In this document: piece after piece, positions 9,418 through 18,146 of the stretch
Position numbering within the stretch: the first letter of the stretch is position 1
Layout: the number at the start of each line of letters is the position of its first letter
DNA from: CBDUXT01 sp965371245
Lineage (GTDB): Bacteria > Planctomycetota > Phycisphaerae > UBA1845
Length of the DNA: 64,000 nt
Assembly (NCBI GenBank): GCA_965371245.1
Contig: CBDUXT010000009.1
Coordinates: 29,170 to 93,169, forward strand
Reading direction: 5' to 3'
Position numbers and translations under genes: made by a program
The notes under the pieces: model-generated
What the model was told of the DNA's origin: nothing
What the model saw: only the letters and a program-made list of their open reading frames with translations
Database searches by the model: none

Positions 9418-10023
9418 ATGCCCCCGAGCACCCGACGAACTCGCGCAACAGGCCTGACGGTTCGCCCGTTGGAGCCGACCGATTGGCCGCACATGGCGGA
9501 ACTGTTCGGAAAAAACGGCGCCTGCGGGGGTTGCTGGTGCATGTGGTGGCGCGTGCCGCGTGGTGGGCGGCTGTGGGAAGAGGCCAAGGGAGCGAGGAAC
9601 AAACGGGCGCTGAAGAAACTGGTGCTCGCTGGCACGGTGCATGGTTGTTTGGCGTTCAGCGAAACGAAGCCCGTGGGCTGGTGCTGCGTCGGACCGCGCG
9701 AGGACTTCCCTCGGCTTGAGCGGTCCAAGGCGCTTTCCACGAACTGGACAAAGCGAACCTGGTCGATCACCTGCTTCTACATCCCTGCTCGCTGGCGCGG
9801 GCGCGGGGTGGCCACCGCACTGCTCAAGGGAGCCGTCCGACTGGCGAAGGAACTCGGGGCCAAGGAGCTGGAGGCCTATCCCGTTACACCTCGAAACGCG
9901 GACACGCCCATGCCGGCGGCTTTCGCCTGGACCGGCGTCCCGCGCATCTTCGAGAAAGCCCGGTTCAAAGAGGTGACCGAGCCGGGTAATTCGCGAGCGA
10001 TTTACCGCAAGCGCTTCCGCTAG
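9418..10023 (+). CDS. GNAT-family N-acetyltransferase
   Basis: This 201-residue cytoplasmic acyltransferase has the acetyl-CoA motif at IPARWRGRGVATALLKGA, around residues 120-137, matching the GNAT R/Q-x-x-G-x-G/A loop. The N-terminal half has a conspicuous CGGCWCMWWR segment seen in a subgroup of uncharacterised GNAT proteins. The acyl acceptor is unknown. It follows the amidohydrolase on the same strand and may be transcribed with it, although the two show no obvious shared pathway. The next structure downstream is a palindromic repeat. Confidence 0.8.
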   Translation: MPPSTRRTRATGLTVRPLEPTDWPHMAELFGKNGACGGCWCMWWRVPRGGRLWEEAKGARNKRALKKLVLAGTVHGCLAFSETKPVGWCCVGPREDFPRLERSKALSTNWTKRTWSITCFYIPARWRGRGVATALLKGAVRLAKELGAKELEAYPVTPRNADTPMPAAFAWTGVPRIFEKARFKEVTEPGNSRAIYRKRFR

Positions 10024-10043
10024 CCGCCGAGTAAGCCGGCGTC

Positions 10044-10124
10044 GGGTGGCATGCCCAAGCCGGAGGCGCGGGCATGTCTTTGCCCACCCAGCTCATGACC
10101 GCGCTGCGCTCGGCCATGCCACCC
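10044..10124. repeat. Long inverted repeat, intergenic
   Basis: The 10-bp arms GGGTGGCATG (10044-10053) and CATGCCACCC (10115-10124) are perfectly complementary. An internal GGGCATG/TGCCCACCC segment can form a second hairpin. It lies between convergent genes and may act as a transcript end or as a REP-like mobile repeat. Confidence 0.65.
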
Positions 10125-10168
10125 AACAACCGGAGCCGCCAAAAGTTGAGCCCCCTTCTGAAACGGCA

Positions 10169-13100
10169 CTAGCGCCCCAGTCCACCAGCGGCTTCCGCGA
10201 TCCGTGTCCCGTCGCCGCCTCGGCGATAGATGCGCATCTTGTATTGGCGCCGTTGAATCCGGCGCCGCTCCCAGGGCTTGCGACCCTCGTACCAGGTCGC
10301 CCGGAACGCCTCGGGATGGAGCGCTTCGCCCACCAGCACATATCCGGGCGGTGGCTCGAAACGATCATACCGTTCGCGCACGTACCAGAGGTATTTGAAG
10401 TTCGCGCAGATAAACTCCGGGCGCCGTGCCGCCGCGGCATCGTGCGAGACGAGCAACACGTACTTGTCCGAGCCACCGGGGCGCGTGTCCGTCACCATCG
10501 CAAGCGCCGGGTCGAACCGCTCGATCGTCTCCGGCGGATCGATCTGCGGCCGTCCCCACAAGGCGTTGGGCGGATACGTAACGTCGCGCCCGAGCGCGGT
10601 CATGGTCTCTTGCAGGAAGTCGGCCGGGTAGACGACTTGTCGGTACTCCACAGCAAACGTCGCGAACGAAACGGCGGAAGCCGCGAGCAGGCTCCCCACA
10701 AGAATCCGCCGCCCCCACACCCAGCGCACGTGAAACACCATCAGCACCGCCCCACCCACCAGGAACGGCAGGTACATCATCAACACACGACCATACCACA
10801 CCATCCGGCCCAGCAGCACGCCCATCGACGCGTGGAAAAGATAGCACACGATGGCCGCGACCATCGCGATGCGGGCGGCCGGCGGAATGTTCGCGCTCCG
10901 TCGCCAAAGGACCAGCCCCGCGAACGCGAGAAAAAGCGCCAGCAGCACGATCCCCACCACCGTCTCCACGTCTTGCAGGTAGTGCCAGAGGAAGACGAAG
11001 CCTTCCTTGGGGTCGCCCATCGAGATGGTTCCGGAAAGCGATCGAAGGTCTTGGAGATACGAGCGACCGGTCATCTGCGCCGCCGCCTCGAAGGCGCCGA
11101 TCACGGATACGAAGGCAATCGCGAACAGCGCGGGCGAAAGCACGCGAGATCGCGATCGCAGCGTCGCGACCACTGCGTTGATGAGTACGAAGGCGTAGTG
11201 CCCCGGATAACACGCATAGGCAAAGCCCGACAGCACACCGGCCACCGCCGTGCGCCGCCCGGAGATCTTGTTGGCCGGAGAAAGGATGTACAGGGCGCCA
11301 AGGAAGATGAGCAGCGACTCGGGGTAGGGAAGCAGATGCCGGATCCATACGTTGGCGTTGCAGAGAAGGGAATAGACGGCGGCGATCAAGAGGCCGGCCC
11401 ATGCGCTGCCCGTCCAGCGGCGTCCGACCCCGAACAGACACGCGGTGATTCCCAGCGTGACCAGCACGTTGAACGCAGAGGCCACGTCAAAGGAACGAAC
11501 CGTGTCTCGCGCCGCACCGCCCAGCGCCTCCACGCCGCGCTGCGCCAGCGTCGGGATGACGCTGATCAGCACAAACCCCGGACGAGCCGGCGGCACGTCG
11601 CGTCCGGCTTCGAAGAGATGAACGCCGGCTTCTGCAAACTCACCCCGACTCACCGAATCGATCAGGTCGCTCGCGGGGAGATAACAGAGTTCGTCGCCCC
11701 AGTTGAAGTGTCCGCGATCAATCAGCGTCCAGCGGTAGACGCCCAAGACCGCAAGCAGGACGACAAGCCCCGCCACCGGGGCCATCGAGCGCATCCTTCG
11801 TCGATCACCGAGGCTGCGTTCGTTTCTGACATCCGACCCCGAACCCGCCGGAAGCGGCTTGCGCCGAATCCTGCTCCTGACCGGGACGTGTGTCCTGCGC
11901 TGGCTGGTCACCGTACCTCCGCGCACCGGTATCCTCGCCGGTCGGCGGTGCCACGGGTCGTGGGTCTCTACGACCTCCGCGCGCGGCGGCGCGAGTCGCG
12001 CCTTCGCCATCCCGATCAAACGCGTGACGGTCGATCCCACAAAGACCGCTGCCAAGGCCGTATCGATCCCCAGCCAAACACCCTCCATCCGCGCCATCGA
12101 CGCATAGGTGCTGGCCGTCAGCCCAATGACGACCGCGTCGGCCAGGTAAGCGAGCGCGAGGAAGCCGCACACCCGGCGGTTCAGTCCCAGCGCGGCGCAG
12201 AAGATGATCGCCAGCGCCGGCCAAAGCGAGCCCAGGTGGTTCACCTTGCCCACGACGGCCACGGTAGCCGGGTGCATCACGGCAAAGCGCAGCGTCGCCC
12301 AGGGCTCACCCGCCGCGAAGGGTGCCTTTGTTGCAGCCGCGGCGCGCATCCGATCGACCAGGTCGATGGTGTGCTCGACAGTGCGGTGCGGAAGTGACCA
12401 GTAGGCGAACCATCGCTTGTTTGCGGTCTCGACATCGGGTGCAAGCGGATGGGTCAACGCCGGTCGCCGTCGCTCGGCGGGCACCGCTGACGTCGTCTTC
12501 GGCAGCGTCTTGCGAAGCAGATGCGCTCCGGCCAATACGGCGCTCTGCTTGAGATAGGGGATCGGGTGTTCGACGACGACCTCGCCGCTCGCCCGTTTCA
12601 TTAGAGCGTCAAAATCCCACTCCGTCATGCCATGATCGTGGATGGCCCGATGACGAGCGACCCAGGCATCCAGGTTCGTCGCGACGTAGGCCAGGTCCGG
12701 CGCGCGGTCCGGCAACAGCGCCAACGACGCTTCGGCCGCATCGGAGTCGGTAAACGGCAGCCCCTGCATATAGTGACACCGCACCGTCATCGCCAGACCC
12801 AGCGATCCGTTGCTTGGTCTAAACCGGTCATCGTAGCGCCGGTTCAGCTCACACTCGAGAAGCACCGAGGCAGCGACGGGGGCCAGCAGGATCATGACGG
12901 AGGCGATCGCGCGACGCGGGTCGCTTCTTGAGCACCACAGCACCGAGACGGCGCCCACAGCGATCAGCGGCGCCGCCACGGATCGCGTCAGCCAGGCAAG
13001 CCCCATCAGCGTCCCGGCGAGGAGCAGCCATCCTCCCCAACGACGACGCGAAAGGGCTATCGCGAGCGCGAGAACGCTGAATGCCAGAAGTGCGGCATAG

Positions 13101-13555
13101 AGCGATTCGGACATGATCCGCTCGCCCAGGATGAACGTCTGAAGTCGACAGACGGTGAGTGCGGCCGCGAGCCACCCGACCCATCGCGCGACCAGGCACA
13201 CACCCAAGCCGAACGCCGCCAGCGGCAACAGCGCCTGAAGCACGTGGTTGACCGCCACCGCCGCCCAGCCCATGTTCCCCAGGGTCAGGGCGACGCCCGC
13301 GAGCAGGAACGAATATCCGGGCTTGCGCAGGGCGAAGTGCGGATCGGACCCATCGGAAAGCAGAGCCTCGGCGTTATCGACATACTGCACCGAATCGCCG
13401 CTGATGATGGATCGACCCTGCTGGATCGAGAAGTGCCCGGCCTCTGCAACCAGGCTGATAGCCAGGATCAACAGGACGTCCCACCAGGGGAACCTTGTGG
13501 TTCGCTGACCGGTATTCAACGCAACCTTCTCCTGGTATATGGACCTCCCCCGCAT
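10169..13555 (-). CDS. Double-length membrane glycosyltransferase-like protein (two GT39/ArnT-like halves)
   Basis: This 1128-residue polytopic membrane protein is about twice the usual family length. Residues 1-545 look like one GT39/PMT-like lipid-linked sugar transferase: an early GDSVQYVDNAE segment stands where family members carry acidic catalytic residues, followed by many hydrophobic helices. A hydrophilic, Arg-rich linker spans about 545-587. From M588 a second hydrophobic protein of similar plan begins (HFNWGDELCYLPASDLI, then about ten helices) and ends in a soluble tail. No stop codon separates the halves, and no good ribosome-binding site precedes M588. It may be a true fusion or two genes joined by loss of a stop. 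Substrate and linkage are unknown; a role in surface glycan or protein glycosylation is inferred. Confidence 0.7.
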   Translation of the reverse strand: MRGRSIYQEKVALNTGQRTTRFPWWDVLLILAISLVAEAGHFSIQQGRSIISGDSVQYVDNAEALLSDGSDPHFALRKPGYSFLLAGVALTLGNMGWAAVAVNHVLQALLPLAAFGLGVCLVARWVGWLAAALTVCRLQTFILGERIMSESLYAALLAFSVLALAIALSRRRWGGWLLLAGTLMGLAWLTRSVAAPLIAVGAVSVLWCSRSDPRRAIASVMILLAPVAASVLLECELNRRYDDRFRPSNGSLGLAMTVRCHYMQGLPFTDSDAAEASLALLPDRAPDLAYVATNLDAWVARHRAIHDHGMTEWDFDALMKRASGEVVVEHPIPYLKQSAVLAGAHLLRKTLPKTTSAVPAERRRPALTHPLAPDVETANKRWFAYWSLPHRTVEHTIDLVDRMRAAAATKAPFAAGEPWATLRFAVMHPATVAVVGKVNHLGSLWPALAIIFCAALGLNRRVCGFLALAYLADAVVIGLTASTYASMARMEGVWLGIDTALAAVFVGSTVTRLIGMAKARLAPPRAEVVETHDPWHRRPARIPVRGGTVTSQRRTHVPVRSRIRRKPLPAGSGSDVRNERSLGDRRRMRSMAPVAGLVVLLAVLGVYRWTLIDRGHFNWGDELCYLPASDLIDSVSRGEFAEAGVHLFEAGRDVPPARPGFVLISVIPTLAQRGVEALGGAARDTVRSFDVASAFNVLVTLGITACLFGVGRRWTGSAWAGLLIAAVYSLLCNANVWIRHLLPYPESLLIFLGALYILSPANKISGRRTAVAGVLSGFAYACYPGHYAFVLINAVVATLRSRSRVLSPALFAIAFVSVIGAFEAAAQMTGRSYLQDLRSLSGTISMGDPKEGFVFLWHYLQDVETVVGIVLLALFLAFAGLVLWRRSANIPPAARIAMVAAIVCYLFHASMGVLLGRMVWYGRVLMMYLPFLVGGAVLMVFHVRWVWGRRILVGSLLAASAVSFATFAVEYRQVVYPADFLQETMTALGRDVTYPPNALWGRPQIDPPETIERFDPALAMVTDTRPGGSDKYVLLVSHDAAAARRPEFICANFKYLWYVRERYDRFEPPPGYVLVGEALHPEAFRATWYEGRKPWERRRIQRRQYKMRIYRRGGDGTRIAEAAGGLGR

Positions 13556-13966
13556 GGGTCCGTGACACTTCCGGCGGAACGGGGACGATGAGTCAGAGCC
13601 GCGGGCGCCAGCCTGCGGACCCCTGCGTCATCATGTCACCGGGCTCGCGCCCGCCGGCAAGCCGGTTTTGCCGGTGCTCTGAAAACTGCCCAACGCCGAT
13701 TCTGTCATGCATCCCCCCCGCATCACCCAGAGTGCGCGGAAACGGCACCGCCAGACCCTGTATTTTCGGACATACGCGTGGCGAACTGATGATAGGGCTC
13801 TCATGGTCCGGCAAGCGCGAGATAACCGGTGCTATGACCACGGGTGCCATGACCAAGCGCAGCGCTGCCATGTGGTTCGTGCCGAGACCCGGCGGTCCGT
13901 GGAACCACTGTGGCGCGGGCTGCCAGCCCTTGTATGCACCGGCTGAAAGCCGGTACCACATCGGAC
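13556..13966. other. Intergenic region with several hairpin repeats
   Basis: About 410 bases lie between two leftward membrane-protein genes. They include a family A palindrome (13590-13620) and a short hairpin ACCGGCTGAAAGCCGGT near 13939. Open frames here are short and featureless. The upstream promoter of the double glycosyltransferase gene should be near the left edge. Confidence 0.5.
13590..13620 (+). repeat. Dispersed palindromic repeat, family A copy 2
   Basis: It begins GAGTCAGAGCCGCGGGCGC and then differs at only two of the next twelve bases from the inverted copy at 5475-5510. It forms a GC-rich hairpin and is non-coding. Confidence 0.7.
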
Positions 13967-15391
13967 TCAGGAGGACTCGGTGGGCGACTCGACATCGACA
14001 GCGGACGGGGTCGTCGATCGCCGGGGCAAAGGAATCATCGCGACCACCAGCAGCAGGGGGACCATCGGCACGCGAAACCGCGGGTCGAGCTGCGGCGTGG
14101 TGGCCACAAGCAGCGCGGCCGTGCAGACCAGCGGAAAGTAGACCTCATCGAACCGAAGCCCCCGGCGAGCCAACCGAAACAGCACGGCCAGCAACAAGGC
14201 CAGGTACGCAAGCCCCGTCGCCAGCCATTTCAGGCGGGTTGGAGCGATGCCATCCGGCGGCAAAGCGGCCAGGTTCAGCGGGAACGTCAAGAGCGATCCG
14301 CTCCGAACCAATCCGCACGTGAGCGTGCTGATCGGAGCTTTCGATAACTCTTCCCAGCCGATTGCGCCGAGCGCTCGCGACAGTGCAAACGAGTCGATTC
14401 CGGTCCTGTTGCCCTGGGCGAGGTTCGACCAGCGCAGGGTGCCTCGAACATCGTCGGGCAGTGCCGCAAACCGCCTGCGCAGTCGCTGGTCGATCGATTC
14501 CCACACGGTGTGGGGTTGATGGCGTCGGTCCTCGCTGAGCGACGTTTCAACGTACCGCTCGCGAGTCCGGCCTGCGCGCCACAACGAAACCTCCGTCGCC
14601 TTGAAGTAGGCCAGCACGATGCCACCCTGGTGGGACAGCGTGAAGTGCCCGGCGACCCGATAGGTCCGCAACATCCACCCTCCGACAACTAGCAGGCACG
14701 ACGCGGCGAAGATCACCGGTATGCCCCAGCGCCGACGTCGGGCGCCTTCATCGGCACGCCTTCCCCGACCCGCCATCACCTGCTGAACAAGTAACCCCAT
14801 CAGCAGCAGCGGCGGAACCAACGCCGCCACCGGACGAGTGAGAACCGCCAGCCCGATGAGCAGGCCCAGCACAGCCGCCCACGTCAACGTCCGCAGCTCG
14901 ACCACTTTCTGCCAAGCGTGCCACGAAAGTAGCACCACCGTCAAGAAGAACGTGGAGGACAATAGCCATAGGGAGTACATCGCGCCGTAGGGTTCGATCA
15001 GGAACAGGACGGCCGCCAGAAGGGACCATCGCGGCGTCATCCACCGGCTTGCCAGGCGATACAACAGCCACCCGGAGAAGACAGCCAGAATCTGCTGCGC
15101 GACAATGATCGCGACCGGCGAATCGCCCACCACGAGCATGAGCATCGCGACGAAGATCGGATAGCCCGGCGTGCGCCAGGTGTCCGGCGCAAAAGGCGGT
15201 TCCTCGGCCTGGCTGAACGCGCCGTGCTCGACGAGGTTACGGGCGAGTTGGTGGAACTCGGTGCAATCCAACGATTCGAAGGCGTACCCGTCGATCCGCC
15301 CGGTGCGCTGATGCACCAGCGCCATCGCACCGGCATGGACCATCACCCCCGCCAACACGACAAACACGCCCGCTCGCCGATCCAACCACAT
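13967..15391 (-). CDS. GT39-like membrane glycosyltransferase
   Basis: This 474-residue polytopic membrane protein has about ten hydrophobic segments. The first helix (AGVFVVLAGVMVHAGAMAL) is followed by an extracytoplasmic loop with the acidic motif FESLDCTEFHQLARNL and by TWRTPGYPIFVAML, the arrangement seen in PMT/ArnT-like glycosyltransferases that use lipid-linked sugars. The frame is open well upstream, to 15973, but that extension has no family character and overlaps a transposase remnant, so the ATG at 15391 is preferred. It is similar in plan to each half of the neighbouring 1128-residue protein, suggesting a local paralogous set. The donor and acceptor are unknown. Confidence 0.75.
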   Translation of the reverse strand: MWLDRRAGVFVVLAGVMVHAGAMALVHQRTGRIDGYAFESLDCTEFHQLARNLVEHGAFSQAEEPPFAPDTWRTPGYPIFVAMLMLVVGDSPVAIIVAQQILAVFSGWLLYRLASRWMTPRWSLLAAVLFLIEPYGAMYSLWLLSSTFFLTVVLLSWHAWQKVVELRTLTWAAVLGLLIGLAVLTRPVAALVPPLLLMGLLVQQVMAGRGRRADEGARRRRWGIPVIFAASCLLVVGGWMLRTYRVAGHFTLSHQGGIVLAYFKATEVSLWRAGRTRERYVETSLSEDRRHQPHTVWESIDQRLRRRFAALPDDVRGTLRWSNLAQGNRTGIDSFALSRALGAIGWEELSKAPISTLTCGLVRSGSLLTFPLNLAALPPDGIAPTRLKWLATGLAYLALLLAVLFRLARRGLRFDEVYFPLVCTAALLVATTPQLDPRFRVPMVPLLLVVAMIPLPRRSTTPSAVDVESPTESS

Positions 15392-15508
15392 GGTCGCCCA
15401 TGATAAGCGGTCCAGCGCACAACGGCGAACAGGTCGGTCCAAGAGTCCGCGCGAACAACCGCCTGCGCCTCGGCGCGGACGACCGACTCGTGCCGCGACA
15501 CGACTCAT

Positions 15509-15742
15509 TCGCAGCACACACCTTGGCTGCAAGCCGCCTTGGAGCGTAAGAAGCCGGACCGCGAGTACGAACGTCGGCTGGACGGTCAAGGCGAAGCTCG
15601 ACTCATCGCGCTGACGTGCACCCAAGCGCCGGAGGGTCGAAAGCGATGGACCCTTGAACTGCTGGCCGGGCGGATGGTGGCGTTGAGCTACGTTCCGGCG
15701 TTGTCGCGTGCCACGGTCCGGCGCGTTCGCCGTCGTCGGTAG
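15509..15742 (+). pseudogene. IS630-family transposase remnant
   Basis: The frame reads LQAALERKKPDREYERRL, then GEARLIALTCTQAPEGRKRW, then TLELLAGRMVAL and LSRATVRRV. This closely resembles the helix-turn-helix region of IS630-type transposases, whose usual text is ALERKKP, DGE-EA-LIALAC, PPEG--RWTL-LLA. The frame stops right after TVRR, before the DDE catalytic domain, and no start or upstream helix is preserved. It is a dead fragment marking an old insertion at the left edge of the accessory segment. Terminal inverted repeats were not found. Confidence 0.75.
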
Positions 15743-15950
15743 GTTGGCGGATAGGATGCGATGCGTCTGGGAGTAATGAAGGCGTCGGCGACGGGGAATT
15801 TCGGGCCAGGCTGCGTCCCGCAAGTAGCCGCAGCAGAAAGGTTTTTCAGTTCCGCCGCCGACGCGATAATGCTGTGACCAAGTGTACCCCACCGGTCGGT
15901 GGTAGGCCGGAAATTCAATGAACATTCCAAACAAAATGGCGGGCGCCCTC

Positions 15951-16277
15951 CTACATCCTCGCTTCCGTGGCAATGCCGGTACCCGCTACCCAACCGACAC
16001 GCGTTTCGCGCAGTTCTTGCGCGTCCGACTCGCCTACCACGGGGGTAGCCTGGGCGTCGTTCAGTTCCCGGCGCACCGCGTCGGCGTTTGGCCCGGTAAG
16101 GGCTGGTCGCTCTGCTTTGGCTCCGCTGAGTTTGTCTTCGTACCACTTGAGTTGATCGGGTTGGATTCGATTTGCGGTTGCCCATTCACGTATGGCGTGA
16201 CGTTGGCTCTTCGTGGTTTGCTTATCACGGGTGGAAACGCGGACATAGACGCCGATTTTTTTGGCTGGTTTCTTCAT
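15951..16277 (-). pseudogene. Serine recombinase (resolvase) N-terminal fragment
   Basis: From MKKPAKKIGVYVRVSTRD the frame encodes the resolvase catalytic N-terminus. S15 lies in VRVST, and SQRHAIREWA and WYEDKLSGAKAERPAL follow as in family members. After about 65 residues the family pattern is lost: a normal member would continue into D-x-L and the VVV-LDR strand. The frame then runs through unrelated sequence to a stop at 108 residues. It lacks the rest of the catalytic domain and the DNA-binding domain, so it is a truncated remnant rather than a working recombinase. It faces away from the orphan genes at 16647-17861. Confidence 0.7.
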
Positions 16278-16646
16278 GCTTTCGGGCTCCAAGTGGCGAC
16301 TATTCGCCAGCCCGTGTGTTAGCTGTTTTGGGCTCTCCGCGCAAGAGAAATTCAACCAAATCAGGGAAAGAGTTTGCAGGCTTTTCGGGCTTGTTTTCTG
16401 GGGTTGTGGGGCTGATTCGAGGTTGCCGTAGGAGCCGTTTTAATACGATCTGAGAGCCTTTGGAGGTTGGATGGTCTGATTAGACGTTGGAGGGATTTCG
16501 AGCCGTTTATGGGCTTTTATGGAGCCCCTGAAGGATTTCAATTTCCCGCGAAATTTTCATAGGCTTAGACTTGCTGGTCTTGCTTGAGGCGTTAGGTTCT
16601 TGTTGTTGTGGGTTACATTGGCTTACTCGCTTGAAAGGATGCAACA
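16278..16646. other. AT-richer intergenic region of the accessory segment
   Basis: About 370 bases carry no convincing gene. Local GC is clearly below that of the surrounding chromosome: bases 16561-16620 are 28/60 G+C, against 45/60 at 4681-4740. The right end has GAAAGG, the ribosome-binding site of the next gene. No tRNA 3'-end copy was recognised here. Confidence 0.5.
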
Positions 16647-17063
16647 ATGATCGGACTCGAACGTCGTTATGAGTTCGTCACCGCTCAGCAACGCTATTAC
16701 AACGAGAAGATAATCGAGGCGTTTCTTCTGTTTGTAAAACTCGCGACAGCCATCGTCGGCGGCGTGGTTTGGCTCAACATCCAAGAATTGCCGCAAGCTG
16801 ACCAGAAGTTATATAACACGAGTGCGTTGTGGCTCTTTGTTGCCGTCGCCACTGCCACGCTGATGATGGTCTGGGTTAACCTTGACGCATGGTGGGGTTA
16901 TCGCGAAGCCGAAATCGATTTGTCGCCCGAAGCTCCAAAGCTGAAGCCCTTCTTGTCTTGTCGCATCGAAATACTCATGTCCTTGATAATCATCTTTGCG
17001 GTCTGGGCGTTCGTGAAGTTCTGCGGATCGGTGCCAACGGTGATCTGGCTTTCTCGGCGTTAA
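16647..17063 (+). CDS. Orphan three-helix membrane protein
   Basis: This 138-residue protein has three hydrophobic segments, near residues 22-46 (FLLFVKLATAIVGGVVWL), 54-76 (ALWLFVAVATATLMMVWV) and 108-130 (LMSLIIIFAVWAFVKF). No known family was recognised. Its ATG follows TTGAAAGGATGCAACA, and the two genes after it have a near-identical GAAAGG leader. It belongs to the lower-GC block between the resolvase fragment and the tyrosine recombinase. Its function is unknown; a membrane role in a mobile-element accessory module is the most that can be said. Confidence 0.65.
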   Translation: MIGLERRYEFVTAQQRYYNEKIIEAFLLFVKLATAIVGGVVWLNIQELPQADQKLYNTSALWLFVAVATATLMMVWVNLDAWWGYREAEIDLSPEAPKLKPFLSCRIEILMSLIIIFAVWAFVKFCGSVPTVIWLSRR

Positions 17064-17163
17064 GAAACTTATGTCTCGCGAGATCTCAGGCTTGCGACGA
17101 TTTGGTTCCGTGGGTATGGTTTCGCCCTGATTGCGAATTCTTCTTCGATTGAAAGGCTGAATC

Positions 17164-17568
17164 ATGGCGATGAGAGCCCTTGTTCTGGTTATCGCGGTTT
17201 CACTCGTAGCTACTACGCTGTCGTTTGCCTCAAATCAGAAGCCGAAGCCTAAGCGTATCGCAAATCGCGTGGCTGATCTTGAGCAAGCCGTCAATGATTT
17301 GCGGGATCGAGTGGCAGCCTTGGAAGGCAAGCCCAAGAAAAAGAAGGCCAGCGATCCGTTCGGGGCATGTCGTGAATGGGGAAAAGACAGCGGTTATATC
17401 CGTAAGATGACATCGGATTACAGGGTATTCAAGAACGCGGGACTGTCTGAGGATGAGATGTTGAGAGGCTCTCTCGACGCTTGCCAGGAGCGTGTGACCA
17501 AGGCAGGCGAGCTACCGAAGTGTCGTGCCTGCATGACGGCAATACTCAGTGAATTGTTCAAAGAATAG
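17164..17568 (+). CDS. Orphan secreted protein with coiled coil and Cys-containing domain
   Basis: This 134-residue protein starts with a signal peptide (residues 1-22, ALVLVIAVSLVATTLSFA). A short coiled coil of heptad type follows (IANRVADLEQAVNDLRDRVA), then a Lys-rich spacer. A C-terminal helical domain has four cysteines (FGACREW, DACQERV, and CRAC in PKCRACMTA). No family was recognised. The start is fixed by the leader GAAAGGCTGAATCATGGCGA, the same 20 bases found at the next gene. It is probably periplasmic or extracellular. Base composition is near 52% G+C at its 5' end, lower than its chromosomal neighbours. Confidence 0.65.
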   Translation: MAMRALVLVIAVSLVATTLSFASNQKPKPKRIANRVADLEQAVNDLRDRVAALEGKPKKKKASDPFGACREWGKDSGYIRKMTSDYRVFKNAGLSEDEMLRGSLDACQERVTKAGELPKCRACMTAILSELFKE

Positions 17569-17588
17569 TTATCTCGAAAGGCTGAATC

Positions 17589-17861
17589 ATGGCGAAAAAA
17601 CGTAAATCTTGTGGGATCACGACGGGCGTTGGCAAGCGACATAAGGACGGATGCCCAGAGAAAAAGAGCGGCAAAACGAAGACAGGACTTACGATCGACG
17701 GAGCGACTCCGATTCCAAATCTCTTGACATGGCAAGCCCAAATCACGGAGCAACTCAAGTTGCGTAAGGCAACGGACGTGAAAAAAGTCAAGGAAGCGAT
17801 TGCTGAAATCGGTTCGCTGGAGACGCGACTTGCGAAAGCCAAAGAACTGGCGGGCGTTTGA
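17589..17861 (+). CDS. Orphan small basic protein
   Basis: This 90-residue Lys-rich protein has no membrane segment. The N-terminus has two cysteines in a basic region (KRKSCGITTG, HKDGCPEKK), and the C-terminal half is a predicted amphipathic helix (VKKVKEAIAEIGSLETRLAK). No family was recognised. Its leader, GAAAGGCTGAATCATGGCGA, is identical over 20 bases to that of the preceding gene, 20 bases upstream of which its own begins. It could bind nucleic acid given its charge, but nothing in the sequence proves this. Confidence 0.6.
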   Translation: MAKKRKSCGITTGVGKRHKDGCPEKKSGKTKTGLTIDGATPIPNLLTWQAQITEQLKLRKATDVKKVKEAIAEIGSLETRLAKAKELAGV

Positions 17862-17898
17862 CGTAACGAGTGGTCGCATGTGGGCAGCGTCCTGTTCC

Positions 17899-18144
17899 TT
17901 ATTTTCCGAAGCTCATAAGCCATTTGAAGATTACAGGGATTGACCAGCCTGTTAATGAAAAGACCAACGCAAGAGCAGCCAACCCAAAAGACCATCGGGC
18001 GATCTTGACAGAGTTCTCGGCTGCGGTAGCCGAGCGGTCTTGCATAGACATTTGGTCGTGGTGCCTTCGCTCGTCAGTCTGCTGTTGGTGAAGCCGCTCT
18101 TGGGCAGCCTGAAGCTCTTTTGTTTTCTCGCTGAAGTTGTCCAT
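17899..18144 (-). CDS. Small membrane protein downstream of the integrase
   Basis: This 81-residue protein has a charged, glutamine-rich N-terminal coiled coil (KTKELQAAQERLHQQQ) and a C-terminal hydrophobic stretch from about residue 52 to 75 (FGLAALALVFSLTGWSIPVIF). It starts 2 bases after the integrase stop on the same strand, so it is probably translated from the integrase transcript. No family was recognised. It converges with the orphan gene ending at 17861. Confidence 0.55.
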   Translation of the reverse strand: MDNFSEKTKELQAAQERLHQQQTDERRHHDQMSMQDRSATAAENSVKIARWSFGLAALALVFSLTGWSIPVIFKWLMSFGK

Positions 18145-18146
18145 TC

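Noticed and set aside
10046..12397. A 783-codon frame opposite the double glycosyltransferase gene
   Set aside because: It is the antisense shadow of the membrane-protein gene: highly charged, His/Arg-rich, with no domain.
15392..15973. A 194-residue N-terminal extension of the GT39-like protein
   Set aside because: It lacks family character and overlaps the IS630 remnant on the other strand. The ATG at 15391 gives a normal first membrane helix.
16653..16662. GGACTCGAAC shared with the tRNA-Ala gene, as a possible attachment site
   Set aside because: Only 10 bases match, and it lies inside the start of an orphan gene. Chance is likely.
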